Assembly (NCBI GenBank): GCA_032622095.1
Contig: CP136065.1
Coordinates: 219,462,151 to 219,526,150, forward strand
Direction: 5' to 3'
Origin: Siphonodentalium dalli
Taxonomy: Eukaryota > Mollusca > Scaphopoda > Gadilida > Siphonodentaliidae
Length of the DNA stretch: 64,000 nt
A model generated the notes under the pieces. It was not told the origin of the DNA, did not search any database, and saw only the letters and a program-made list of their open reading frames with translations. Of this stretch, positions 61,701-64,000 are shown piece after piece (positions within the stretch are counted from its first letter, which is position 1; every line of letters begins with the position of its first letter). Both the position numbers and the translations under genes were made by a program.

Positions 61701-63768
61701 TGACCAAAGTCGGTGTATGTTGTTTTTGCATAAAATAGTGTCATTATTTCCAACCATGTTTGCCAATATAATCGTCCTAATATGTCCAATTATTATCGAA
61801 AAAGGAAATCAAATGCATCTTTTACAGGCATCTCTCTAAAATGATATATCATTTAATAATTATTTTTTCATTCAACTCATCTTTTAACAGATCATACAGA
61901 GGAGTTATACAGCGTCTGTATTCAGGATTGCAGTGTACTTCATGTGGTATAAGATTCATTGTCGATGACTCTGAAGAGTACCGTAAGCACTTGGACTGGC
62001 ATTTCCGTCAGAAGAAGAAAGAAGGTTCCGGGCAATCTCAGCAATGGTATTATGGATTGAATGTAAGTAGAGCTTGCCAATTATTCCACAATTATTTATT
62101 GCTATAATACCAATCAGGTCGACCTAATATAGTGTAAATATAATACCGTCGTCAAATGACAGTCAAATCTTGGCCAGTGTATAACCCCACCTACTGTGTA
62201 TGGGAAGATAGTAATCTACTCACAAACCCTACATATGCTGTTATGGGGCATTACAGCATACAGAAGTGGGTTGTAGGAGAGGGCTGACAGCCATTTCAAA
62301 TCTGCCCGGGTATCATCCAAAACTCCAAACTTCTCGGCTGTCAGTGTATAACTTATCAATAAAGTAATATTGTTTTTAATTGTGGTGTATTAGATAGTTT
62401 CATAGTATTGTGCTTATGGAATATATTATTATTTAAATGACTCATTTTGACTATTTGATGAAAGGGGGGAGGAAAATTAAGGGCAGCAGGAAAATGTGTT
62501 GTATCCAAGCGTTGAAATAGTGTGTCTGTCATTTGCAGAATGAGGTCCCCAGAGGGTGAATTTAGTGATGCTACCCTGCATAGCGGGCTAGCATCACCAA
62601 ATTCACCCTCCGGGAACCTCATTCTGCTGAGTTGTAAGCAGAATGAGGTCCCCAGAGGGTGAATTTGGTGATGCTAGCCTGCTATGCGGTTTAGCATCAC
62701 TAAATTCACCCTCTGGGGACCTCATTCTGCAAATGACAGACACACTATTTCAAGGCTTGGTTGTATCAATATGACACTGTCCCATCTCTCACATGAAACA
62801 TATCCCCTCTTTGCTTCCAGGATTGGATACAGTACGATGAGATATCATCAACAGAAGATGAGAAGAGTAATTTCTTTGAGTCTGCTAAGGTTGACCAGAC
62901 GGCACTACGTCCAGTATTGACAATTGCTGAAGACATCAATGTTGTCAAGAATCCACCAGCTTCAGGCAACAATGATGACGTGAGTTTGCTGCTAAATTGT
63001 AATCAAGTCAGTTCCACAGTCCAGTAAAGCACTCCATTTGTTGAGTACACAATCATGATTACACTTAATATGATATCACAAAGAAAGATGGCTTAGCGTT
63101 TCTTTTAAAATGTTCATGACATTATATTCATCCTGAAGTTTTGTTCTGCCATAAAGTGGATTGAAGTTTTCAAATCCTCATTATACCACCCGTAACGAGT
63201 TATAAAAAGTAAAAAGGAATCGGCTTGTCTGTCCGTCCATCGGGCCATAGACGCAAATTTCTTTCCTTTAATAGTCCTACATTTTTTTGGTCAATTTTTT
63301 GGATACTTTGCACAGATATTTAGTAATATGGAAACCTGTGCATCTGACTTTTTTTGTGGAGTTATCACCCTTTTTGCAACATGCAGAATTTTTTTCGAGC
63401 TTGTATTCCTACATTTTCCGGTCAATATTGTTTTAACTGGGCACAGAGGCCTATTGGGAAATTTTGTTGGGAACTACATATGTCAGTCTGTCCATCTATG
63501 TGCGATTTCGACTTATCTTTCCAGAGCATAACTTGAGTGTGTAAAACATTTCCGCCACTGGCTGCCATGGGGGCTATCTAGTCCCATTGGGACAACCCAC
63601 CTCAAGTTTAATCAAATTTATCAATTTGTATAATGTTTAAAAAAATGGGTTTGAGACAATACTTGACTATTTCAGGTGTGCGATACTTGTAGCGACCCGT
63701 TCGAGCAGTTTTGGGATGAGGATGAAGAAGAGTGGCATCTTAAGGATGCGATTAAGGTTGAAGATAAG
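16600..63768 (+). CDS. PCF11: PCF11 cleavage and polyadenylation factor subunit (14 exons, 3' partial)
   Basis: Fourteen exons join in phase to 1902 residues; the gene continues past the right edge. Order: CTD-interacting domain (about 8-120), which in this family binds phosphorylated RNA polymerase II CTD; conserved SIHVNPKFL (about 156-164); acidic then coiled-coil segment (168-226); Pro/Val/Gln-rich and Arg/Asp/Ser-rich regions (227-780); a conserved short helix region (about 890-960); low-complexity repeats; a beta-like repeat domain (about 1240-1500); Gln/Met-rich linker; an FSKL region; and zinc finger one (C1776, C1779, H1794, H1798). Then comes the DWI linker expected to contact CLP1, and the start of zinc finger two (C1873, C1876). 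Family knowledge: PCF11 belongs to cleavage factor II, acts in the nucleus, and couples 3'-end cleavage to transcription termination. The start is the first ATG compatible with the domain; G lies at -3. Confidence 0.95.
18106..18532. mobile_element. Family H TA-bounded element
   Basis: TA-CTCTCGGGCTCCAAATAAA ... TTTATTTGGAGCCCAAGAG-TA inverted ends. Internal repeats of aataaaagtgcagacccaaa. Includes a G-run of about 16 (18462..18477). TA duplication suggests a Tc1/mariner or related origin. Confidence 0.65.
23031..23236. mobile_element. Family E palindrome, copy E5
   Basis: TACAGTAATGCTCTAAATAA ... TTATTTAGAGCATTACTGTA. Both arms carry gctctaaata. Slightly shortened loop. Confidence 0.85.
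23697..23965. mobile_element. Family D element, copy D3
   Basis: tcccttctatactaaatact ... tagtatagaatgggttaa. Central inverted repeat cagataataagttcaac / ttaaacttattatctg. Only the right TTAA is retained. Confidence 0.7.
25519..25648. mobile_element. Family E, deleted copy E6
   Basis: gttaatgccctaaataatcg ... atttagggcattactgta. Parts of both arms are missing asymmetrically. Confidence 0.7.
25951..26130. mobile_element. Family E, copy E7
   Basis: tacagtaatgctctaaataa ... ttatttagagcattactgta, with part of the right arm next to the loop deleted. Confidence 0.8.
27153..27281 (+). CDS. PCF11: PCF11 exon 2: central CID
   Basis: Residues 53-95. Contains LPVLYLIDSIIKNL, the conserved CID helix (YLIDSI-KN) that contacts CTD peptide in family structures, then APYRSLFAKNIVSIFSHVFEE. 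Acceptor ttcag at 27152, donor gttagc at 27282, phase 0 on both sides. Confidence 0.95.
28026..28552. mobile_element. Family F long subtype, copy F8, with poly-G tract
   Basis: caagccttgaaatagtg ... cacaccatttcaagtcttg. Inside are a 28-base G run (28139..28166) and a second palindrome, agataaaatacatattcgag / ctcgattatgtattttatct. Confidence 0.7.
28984..29097. repeat. Imperfect tandem repeat (atgaactatctacatgtacc)
   Basis: The motif occurs three times, at about 29002, 29032 and 29075, with variable spacers (aataaagatgatcacc). Confidence 0.65.
29842..30222. mobile_element. Family A MITE, copy A4
   Basis: Full TTAA-to-TTAA element. Slightly shortened inter-hairpin spacer and unique arm. Confidence 0.85.
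30253..30755. mobile_element. Family D element with nested B2, copy D2
   Basis: aattaaccctttaattagta ... ttgttgagtagtttcc is interrupted by a B element at a TTAA, then resumes gaaatgttcagaatataatt and ends near aagtaagggtaa. Confidence 0.6.
30292..30536. mobile_element. Family B element, copy B2
   Basis: TTAACCGTTTCATGATGGGA ... gtaccagtcatgcaggttta. Degenerate hairpins. The right TTAA is mutated. Confidence 0.6.
31126..31278. mobile_element. Family B fragment, copy B3
   Basis: gatcctgtgccagtgcattc, hairpin remnants and gttttcgcaaaatttcaaga. Termini lost. Confidence 0.5.
32964..33377. mobile_element. Family C piggyBac-type element, copy C1
   Basis: TTAACCCTTTCGGTGCCAAG ... cctggcactgaaagggttaa. 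Carries one A-type hairpin (loop gtcgacc/ggtcgcc) near the left end and a long unique right part. Confidence 0.78.
33895..33974. mobile_element. 80-bp TTAA mini-element (family I)
   Basis: TTAACACGTTGAGTGCCA at the left and its exact reverse complement at the right, with a 44-bp middle. Structure as in a minimal piggyBac-type MITE. Confidence 0.75.
34125..34420. repeat. Dispersed repeat L, copy 1
   Basis: Contains ctatgccatcctggagaatg and gtagcattctactaacatca. The reverse complement of most of it is found at 45185..45500. Confidence 0.6.
35781..36158. mobile_element. Element N with CACCCCTGGTTA ends
   Basis: cacccctggttaggtaaagt ... tagcaggaccacttaaccag + gggtg inverted ends, inner poly-T of about 22 (35879..35900) and repeated gctggt motifs. 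Superfamily unclear. Confidence 0.55.
37339..37736. mobile_element. Family A MITE, copy A5 (opposite orientation)
   Basis: Unique arm first. The left terminal TTAA reads ataa. Both hairpins present. Confidence 0.82.
38016..38245. mobile_element. Family D element, copy D4
   Basis: gggaaatgttcagataacca ... gagaacttattatctgaaca, with a short duplication (gaacatttcccac twice). Ends about 140 bases before PCF11 exon 3. Confidence 0.6.
38385..38600 (+). CDS. PCF11: PCF11 exon 3: end of CID and SIHVNPKFL motif
   Basis: Residues 96-167. VDEKTRQSLFKLRQTWSDIF closes the CID. LDPAWPI and SIHVNPKFL follow and are strongly conserved with vertebrate PCF11. Acceptor tgattag at 38384 has a weak pyrimidine tract; donor gtacgg at 38601. 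A D-family MITE ends about 140 bases upstream. Confidence 0.95.
38708..38815. mobile_element. Family B fragment, copy B4
   Basis: aaccccttcaatgaccggtg and one hairpin with a local 19-bp duplication (tatatatgagagtctccta). Confidence 0.5.
38850..39130. repeat. Dispersed repeat K, copy 2
   Basis: agatgcattatccgaattaa, then aaccccacccatcaaagctc, parallel to copies at 15.4 and 61.4 kb. Confidence 0.55.
39148..39305. repeat. G-run / C-run bracketed segment
   Basis: Starts with a G-rich run followed by gtgta and ends with tacaccca and a C-run, forming an inverted repeat around T-rich sequence. Inserted in or next to repeat K. Confidence 0.5.
39712..40103. mobile_element. Family A MITE, copy A6
   Basis: Full-length, TTAA to TTAA, both hairpins (second loop reads cctgtgg). 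Confidence 0.85.
40430..42110. repeat. Diverged tandem units with nested M1
   Basis: Repeated order of aacatatcaccttgtaact, cctttggcatggtgatggca and ttaatttttaccagagtt. The array is interrupted by a different repeat (M1). Confidence 0.55.
40816..41775. mobile_element. Repeat M, copy 1
   Basis: Starts ttatcccccactttcgaaga and ends gtgggggtatgctagtactc + gagtgcacacct. Internal units with tttggtttccggatgataac. A second copy lies at 50.7 kb. Class unknown. Confidence 0.55.
42204..42448. mobile_element. Family B MITE, copy B5
   Basis: tcaaccctttccatgactta ... cccgtcatgaaaggattaa. Both hairpins partly decayed. Confidence 0.7.
43038..43288. mobile_element. Family A, single-hairpin derivative A7
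   Basis: TTAA to TTAA, unique arm and only one hairpin; the spacer and second hairpin are absent. Internal deletion between identical hairpin cores would explain it. Confidence 0.82.
43796..44184. mobile_element. Family A MITE, copy A8
   Basis: Full-length element ending about 140 bases before PCF11 exon 4. Confidence 0.85.
44325..44501 (+). CDS. PCF11: PCF11 exon 4: acidic and coiled-coil segment
   Basis: Residues 168-226. An acidic run (DDDDMDISEEEEDED) is followed by a Gln/Glu/Leu/Lys-rich heptad-like helix (RELIAKQQELIKLHQQRLEL), matching the LLAKQKQLLELQQKKLELE region of vertebrate PCF11. Acceptor ttttag at 44324, donor gtacgt at 44502, phase 0. Confidence 0.92.
44774..44990. mobile_element. 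Family E palindrome, copy E8
   Basis: TACAGTAATGCTCTAATTAA ... TTAATTAGAGCATTACTGTA, near-perfect over 217 bp. Both arms carry the copy-specific aaagcagaa / ttctgcttt and gacctctt / aagaggtc. Confidence 0.9.
45185..45500. repeat. Dispersed repeat L, copy 2 (inverted relative to copy 1)
   Basis: gttatgttagtagaatgcta and gtaaatatttacaattgggc are reverse complements of parts of the 34.1 kb copy. Confidence 0.6.
45621..47025 (+). CDS. PCF11: PCF11 exon 5: Pro/Val/Gln-rich and RS-like low-complexity region
   Basis: Residues 227-694 plus one base of codon 695. The first third carries RDPRTRDPRRASRDPRK, like the NRDPRL motifs of PCF11. The middle is Pro/Val/Gln/Thr-rich and includes an exact 57-bp tandem duplication. 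The last third is rich in Arg, Asp, Ser and Lys, resembling splicing-factor RS regions. Probably disordered. Acceptor tttttttcag at 45620, donor gtgaga at 47026, phase 1 out. The open frame continues 38 nt into the intron. Confidence 0.9.
46209..46322 (+). repeat. Exact 57-bp tandem duplication in PCF11 exon 5
   Basis: Two identical in-frame units encoding VPQTQVTVPSTPVTTTSED (46209..46265 and 46266..46322). No differences at any base, so recent or recently homogenised. Confidence 0.95.
46761..46880 (+). repeat. 60-bp in-frame duplication in PCF11 exon 5
   Basis: Two diverged units encoding KHSPEPSRDK followed by QVSEEKDRSS or RASEEKDRSS. Confidence 0.88.
47300..47516. mobile_element. Family E palindrome, copy E9
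   Basis: TACAGTAATGCCCAAAGTAA ... TTACTTTGGGCATTACTGTA. Both arms share the private cccaaagtaattgaccac variant. Ends 96 bases before exon 6. Confidence 0.88.
47613..47880 (+). CDS. PCF11: PCF11 exon 6
   Basis: Residues 695-783 plus two bases. Low-complexity Arg/Asp/Ser/Gln sequence ending VKAAKSLFEEDI. Acceptor attgacag at 47612, donor gtatga at 47881; phase 1 in, phase 2 out, matching both neighbours. An E-family palindrome ends about 100 bases upstream, and an F element starts 16 bases after the donor. Confidence 0.88.
47897..48301. mobile_element. Family F long subtype, copy F9
   Basis: ccctgagtttaatgtgcctg, two hairpins and an inner segment with gggagacatagactcaga. Begins 16 bases after the exon 6 donor. 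Confidence 0.68.
48313..48712. mobile_element. Family A MITE, copy A9 (opposite orientation to A10)
   Basis: Full TTAA-to-TTAA, unique arm on the left. Confidence 0.87.
48788..49176. mobile_element. Family A MITE, copy A10
   Basis: Full TTAA-to-TTAA, unique arm on the right. Separated from A9 by 75 bases that look like the start of a D element (ttaaccatttctatactaaa). Confidence 0.87.
49803..50017. mobile_element. Family B element, copy B6
   Basis: cttgtgccaatgcattctct ... cccgtcatgaaaagggttaa. The left terminus is missing. Confidence 0.7.
50018..50118. mobile_element. Family D fragment, copy D5
   Basis: ttttagataataaatccaac ... gagtatttagtatagaaaga + gttaa, directly abutting B6. Confidence 0.55.
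50714..51242. mobile_element. Repeat M, copy 2
   Basis: Starts tacccccactttcgaaaaaa and ends gtgggggtatgctagcacgc + gagtgcacacct. Shorter than the 40.8 kb copy. Confidence 0.58.
51264..53316 (-). mobile_element. MULE-like DNA transposon, degenerate
   Basis: About 2.05 kb with long imperfect inverted ends (about 85 bp): left ttataccttggtcattttgt, right end the reverse complement of a similar sequence. Minus-strand frames in 51513..51906 encode PHRNMVCVWE and FGRPICTCTNNDTEGWHHRI. The TNND-EGWH motif is typical of the C-terminal part of MULE transposases in invertebrates. Frames are short and broken, so the element cannot be autonomous. No target duplication was found. Confidence 0.6.
51513..51906 (-). 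pseudogene. MULE-type transposase C-terminal remnant
   Basis: Two overlapping minus-strand frames (51688..51906 and 51513..51755) carry RTLVDPFGDIPHRNMVCVWE in one and ATWCVFGRPICTCTNNDTEG + WHHRIQEQADQHS in the other, so one frameshift separates them. No catalytic DDE core is recognisable. It lies inside the inverted-repeat-bounded element in intron 6. Confidence 0.55.
53395..53455. mobile_element. Family D remnant before exon 7
   Basis: atattccattgtatactttt + aaaactgaa resembles the tccaatatatacttttatga segment of D elements. Ends within 30 bases of the exon 7 acceptor. Confidence 0.4.
53484..54479 (+). CDS. PCF11: PCF11 exon 7: conserved helix region and Met/Arg/Asp repeats
   Basis: Residues 784-1115 plus two bases. 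LPKALSLNNREEVMQGADKQ, then LRSGDITHEQHQEILHQLNE, matches the conserved segment around ASGEITQDDFLVVVHQI in vertebrate PCF11. It is followed by two MSPSHPG...SPIH modules and a Met/Arg/Asp-rich tail ending in (RQMRDD)4. Acceptor ccttttag at 53483; donor gtatgt at 54480, lying in the last 18-bp repeat unit. Confidence 0.9.
54405..54480 (+). repeat. 18-bp in-frame tandem repeat at the end of exon 7
   Basis: Four units encoding RQMRDD. The splice donor (gacag / gtatgt) lies at the end of the last unit, where cagg replaces caga. Confidence 0.9.
54683..55240. mobile_element. Family A MITE with captured PCF11 exon sequence, copy A11
   Basis: TTAACCCTTTACCCAACA ... ctgttgggtaaagggttaa. The first hairpin is truncated and the spacer is rearranged. 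In the right arm of the second hairpin about a dozen bases are replaced by 146 bp copied from PCF11 exon 8. Lies in intron 7, 488 bases before the donor exon. Confidence 0.92.
55056..55201 (+). pseudogene. Captured fragment of PCF11 exon 8 inside A11
   Basis: Aligns without gaps to 55763..55908 (offset 707) with one difference (A at 55146, G at 55853). It carries the codons for about residues 1128-1176 on the same strand. No acceptor/donor pair of its own is convincing, so it is a non-coding copy. Confidence 0.95.
55728..57220 (+). CDS. PCF11: PCF11 exon 8: repeat domain
   Basis: Residues 1116-1613 plus one base. Starts with an Arg/Asp/Met/Asn-rich stretch whose bases 55763..55908 also occur inside the upstream A-family element. 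About residues 1240-1500 form roughly a dozen units of about 18 residues with a pattern like PP-x-E-hydrophobic-x-hydrophobic-D/N-G-x-x-H/Y-x-hydrophobic-x-hydrophobic. A Gly/Pro/Gln/Met-rich tail follows. Vertebrate PCF11 has Gly/Pro-rich FEGP repeats in the corresponding area, so this may be a diverged equivalent. Acceptor tatccag at 55727, donor gtatgt at 57221. Confidence 0.9.
57327..57737. mobile_element. Family D remnant split by element P
   Basis: ttattatctgaatatttcct + acgggaact before and actcgagtattttgaaaaga after element P. Confidence 0.5.
57359..57711. mobile_element. GC-rich element P
   Basis: accctgctggacaaaacaag + tgtcca at the left and its near reverse complement at the right, flanked by act on both sides (3-bp target duplication). 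Interior made of repeated cggcc-atggtgtacttgcc motifs and much more GC-rich than the surroundings. Confidence 0.72.
57734..58233. mobile_element. Possible TTAA-bounded element
   Basis: Starts ttaaccctttaacattcaga and ends actgttgggtaatgggttaa. The ends are only partly complementary, so it may be a chimera of two piggyBac-type termini. Confidence 0.4.
58297..58520. mobile_element. Family B element, copy B7
   Basis: TTAACCCTTTCATGACGGGA ... gggaagcttcggtta. Followed directly by D-family sequence (taagatcaacaaataacgta ... gaacttattagctgaaca) to about 58565. Confidence 0.68.
58793..59252. mobile_element. Family C element, copy C2
   Basis: TTAACCCTTTCAGTGCCAAG ... cctggcactgaaagagttaa. One A-type hairpin. 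Its right TTAA lies 24 bases before exon 9. Confidence 0.82.
59276..59494 (+). CDS. PCF11: PCF11 exon 9: Gln/Met-rich linker
   Basis: Residues 1614-1686 plus one base. Almost entirely Gln, Met, Pro, Gly and Asn (for example MMQQNMMMQNQGMQPMG), ending DTLFSLLPGGK. Acceptor ttatcag at 59275; a C-family MITE ends only 23 bases before the exon. Donor gtatgt at 59495, phase 1. Confidence 0.87.
59495..60112 (+). other. PCF11 intron 9
   Basis: 618 bases of AT-rich sequence. I see no repeat family member or coding signal in it. Confidence 0.6.
60113..60264 (+). CDS. PCF11: PCF11 exon 10: FSKL motif region
   Basis: Residues 1687-1737. FDISALFSKLVSSGIIPKSL matches the VNELFSKLLKTGIL motif before the first zinc finger of vertebrate PCF11. 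Of three closely spaced AG dinucleotides only the first (attaatag, 60112) keeps the frame. Donor gtaatt at 60265, phase 0. Confidence 0.9.
60265..61112 (+). other. PCF11 intron 10
   Basis: 848 bases, unique and AT-rich except for the F10 element at 60876..61026. Confidence 0.6.
60876..61026. mobile_element. Family F MITE, short copy F10
   Basis: Single hairpin version with exact 8-bp duplication tgagctga (60868..60875 and 61027..61034). In intron 10. Confidence 0.92.
61113..61183 (+). CDS. PCF11: PCF11 exon 11 (71 nt)
   Basis: Residues 1738-1760 plus two bases. Encodes KFVPEDKIEDVPDLKDLNIP then KLK, matching the QDVPDLTNF segment of vertebrate PCF11. Acceptor atatttcag at 61112, donor gtatgt at 61184. 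Skipping it would shift the frame. Two F-family palindromic elements flank it within about 90 and 30 bases. Confidence 0.9.
61212..61424. mobile_element. Family F MITE, copy F11
   Basis: Exact 8-bp duplication catctaac (61204..61211 and 61425..61432). The left hairpin is truncated. Starts 28 bases after the exon 11 donor. Confidence 0.92.
61441..61620. repeat. Dispersed repeat K, copy 3
   Basis: agatgcataatccgattaag and ttgattcgagtcgaggaacc, as in copies 1 and 2. Confidence 0.55.
61891..62062 (+). CDS. PCF11: PCF11 exon 12: first zinc finger
   Basis: Residues 1761-1818. SYRGVIQRLYSGLQCTSCGI, then RF and HLDWHFRQKK: a C2H2-type finger with C1776, C1779, H1794 and H1798, as in PCF11 (QCYSCGMRF ... 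HLDWHYRQ). Ends QQWYYGLN. Acceptor tttaacag at 61890, donor gtaagt at 62063. Confidence 0.96.
62516..62759. mobile_element. Family F MITE, copy F12 (intact)
   Basis: Exact 8-bp duplication gttgtatc (62508..62515 and 62760..62767). Two full hairpins. Ends 61 bases before exon 13. Confidence 0.92.
62821..62979 (+). CDS. PCF11: PCF11 exon 13: presumed CLP1-contact linker
   Basis: Residues 1819-1871. DWIQYDEISSTEDEEKSNFF, then ESAKVDQ, aligns with DWIEFEEIADLEE in vertebrates; in yeast the region between the two zinc fingers binds Clp1. Acceptor gcttccag at 62820, donor gtgagt at 62980, phase 0 both sides. Confidence 0.93.
62980..63675 (+). other. PCF11 intron 13
   Basis: 696 bases. From about 63180 to 63560 it resembles the low-complexity repeats rich in gtctgtccgtcc seen at 40.8 and 50.7 kb. 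No coding signal. Confidence 0.5.
63676..63768 (+). CDS. PCF11: PCF11 exon 14: start of second zinc finger
   Basis: Residues 1872-1902. VCDTCSDPFEQFWDEDEEEW, then HLKDAIKVEDK, matches ESCEICQEQFEQYWDEEEEEWHLKNAI. Ligands C1873, C1876 and probably H1892 are visible; the partner in the HPSC motif should be in the next exon, outside the window. Donor gtatgt at 63769. Confidence 0.95.
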
Positions 63769-63830
63769 GTATGTGTACTTTCTGAACAGTAGTGTTCAGT
63801 ATAAATTCTAATGATTAACCCTTTCAAGAC

Positions 63831-63948
63831 GGGGTGTAAGCAGAATGAGGTCCCCAGAGGGTGAATTTGGTAATGCTAGTAGCATCACTAAATTCACCCT
63901 CTGGGGACCTCATTCTGCAAATGACAGACACCCTATTTCAAGGCTTGC
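63831..63948. mobile_element. Family F partial copy F13
   Basis: One hairpin and the right terminus (ctatttcaaggcttg). The left side is joined to a short ttaaccctttcaagacgg fragment that resembles a family B end. Confidence 0.65.
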
Positions 63949-64000
63949 AATTAACCATTCCATTTTGCAGTTTACTGAAACCATTAACTTACAGAATTCC

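Overview
The window is a piece of an AT-rich metazoan nuclear genome with spliced genes, GT-AG introns and no bacterial-style operons. Two conserved single-copy genes lie on the + strand, head to tail. The first is the 3' end of a SLC30A9/ZnT9-type zinc transporter (five exons, about 1..7513). The second is a PCF11-type subunit of the pre-mRNA 3'-end cleavage complex (14 exons seen, ATG at 16600, running off the right edge after 63768). Protein divergence from vertebrates and the style of the interspersed repeats suggest a marine invertebrate, perhaps a mollusc. The species cannot be named from the sequence alone.

Layout. 1..7513: last membrane segment and C-terminal domain of ZnT9, with MITE-filled introns. 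7514..16599: intergenic, with no gene seen; 10.4-12.9 kb is an almost solid mosaic of nested transposons. 16406..16755: PCF11 promoter-proximal region and first coding exon. 16756..27152: a 10.4 kb first intron, mostly unique. 27153..44501: exons 2-4 (end of the CTD-interacting domain, then an acidic coiled-coil segment). 45621..47880: exons 5-6 (Pro/Gln/Val-rich region, then RS-like Arg/Asp/Ser region). 53484..57220: exons 7-8 (conserved short helix region, Met/Arg/Asp repeats, and an unusual run of about 18-residue beta-like repeats). 59276..63768: exons 9-14 (Gln/Met-rich linker, FSKL motif region, two zinc-finger segments around the presumed CLP1-binding region). All 14 exon junctions are phase-compatible and give 1902 residues to the window edge.

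The non-coding sequence is dominated by short non-autonomous DNA transposons, which I grouped by eye. Families A, B, C, D, I and J have TTAA at both ends, mostly followed by CCCTTT, as in piggyBac-type elements. Family E has TA/CAGT termini (Tc1/mariner type). Family F has CAAGCCTTG termini and exact 8-bp target duplications (hAT type). A degenerate MULE-like element with long terminal repeats lies at 51.3-53.3 kb. Families A, B and C share the same hairpin core despite different termini. One A copy in intron 7 has swallowed 146 bp of the next PCF11 exon with a single mismatch. In several E copies the two arms share substitutions that other copies lack. Some elements lie within tens of bases of PCF11 splice sites.

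Functionally the two genes are unrelated: ZnT9 handles mitochondrial zinc, and PCF11 links RNA polymerase II to cleavage, polyadenylation and termination. No tRNA, rRNA, CRISPR or prophage was seen.
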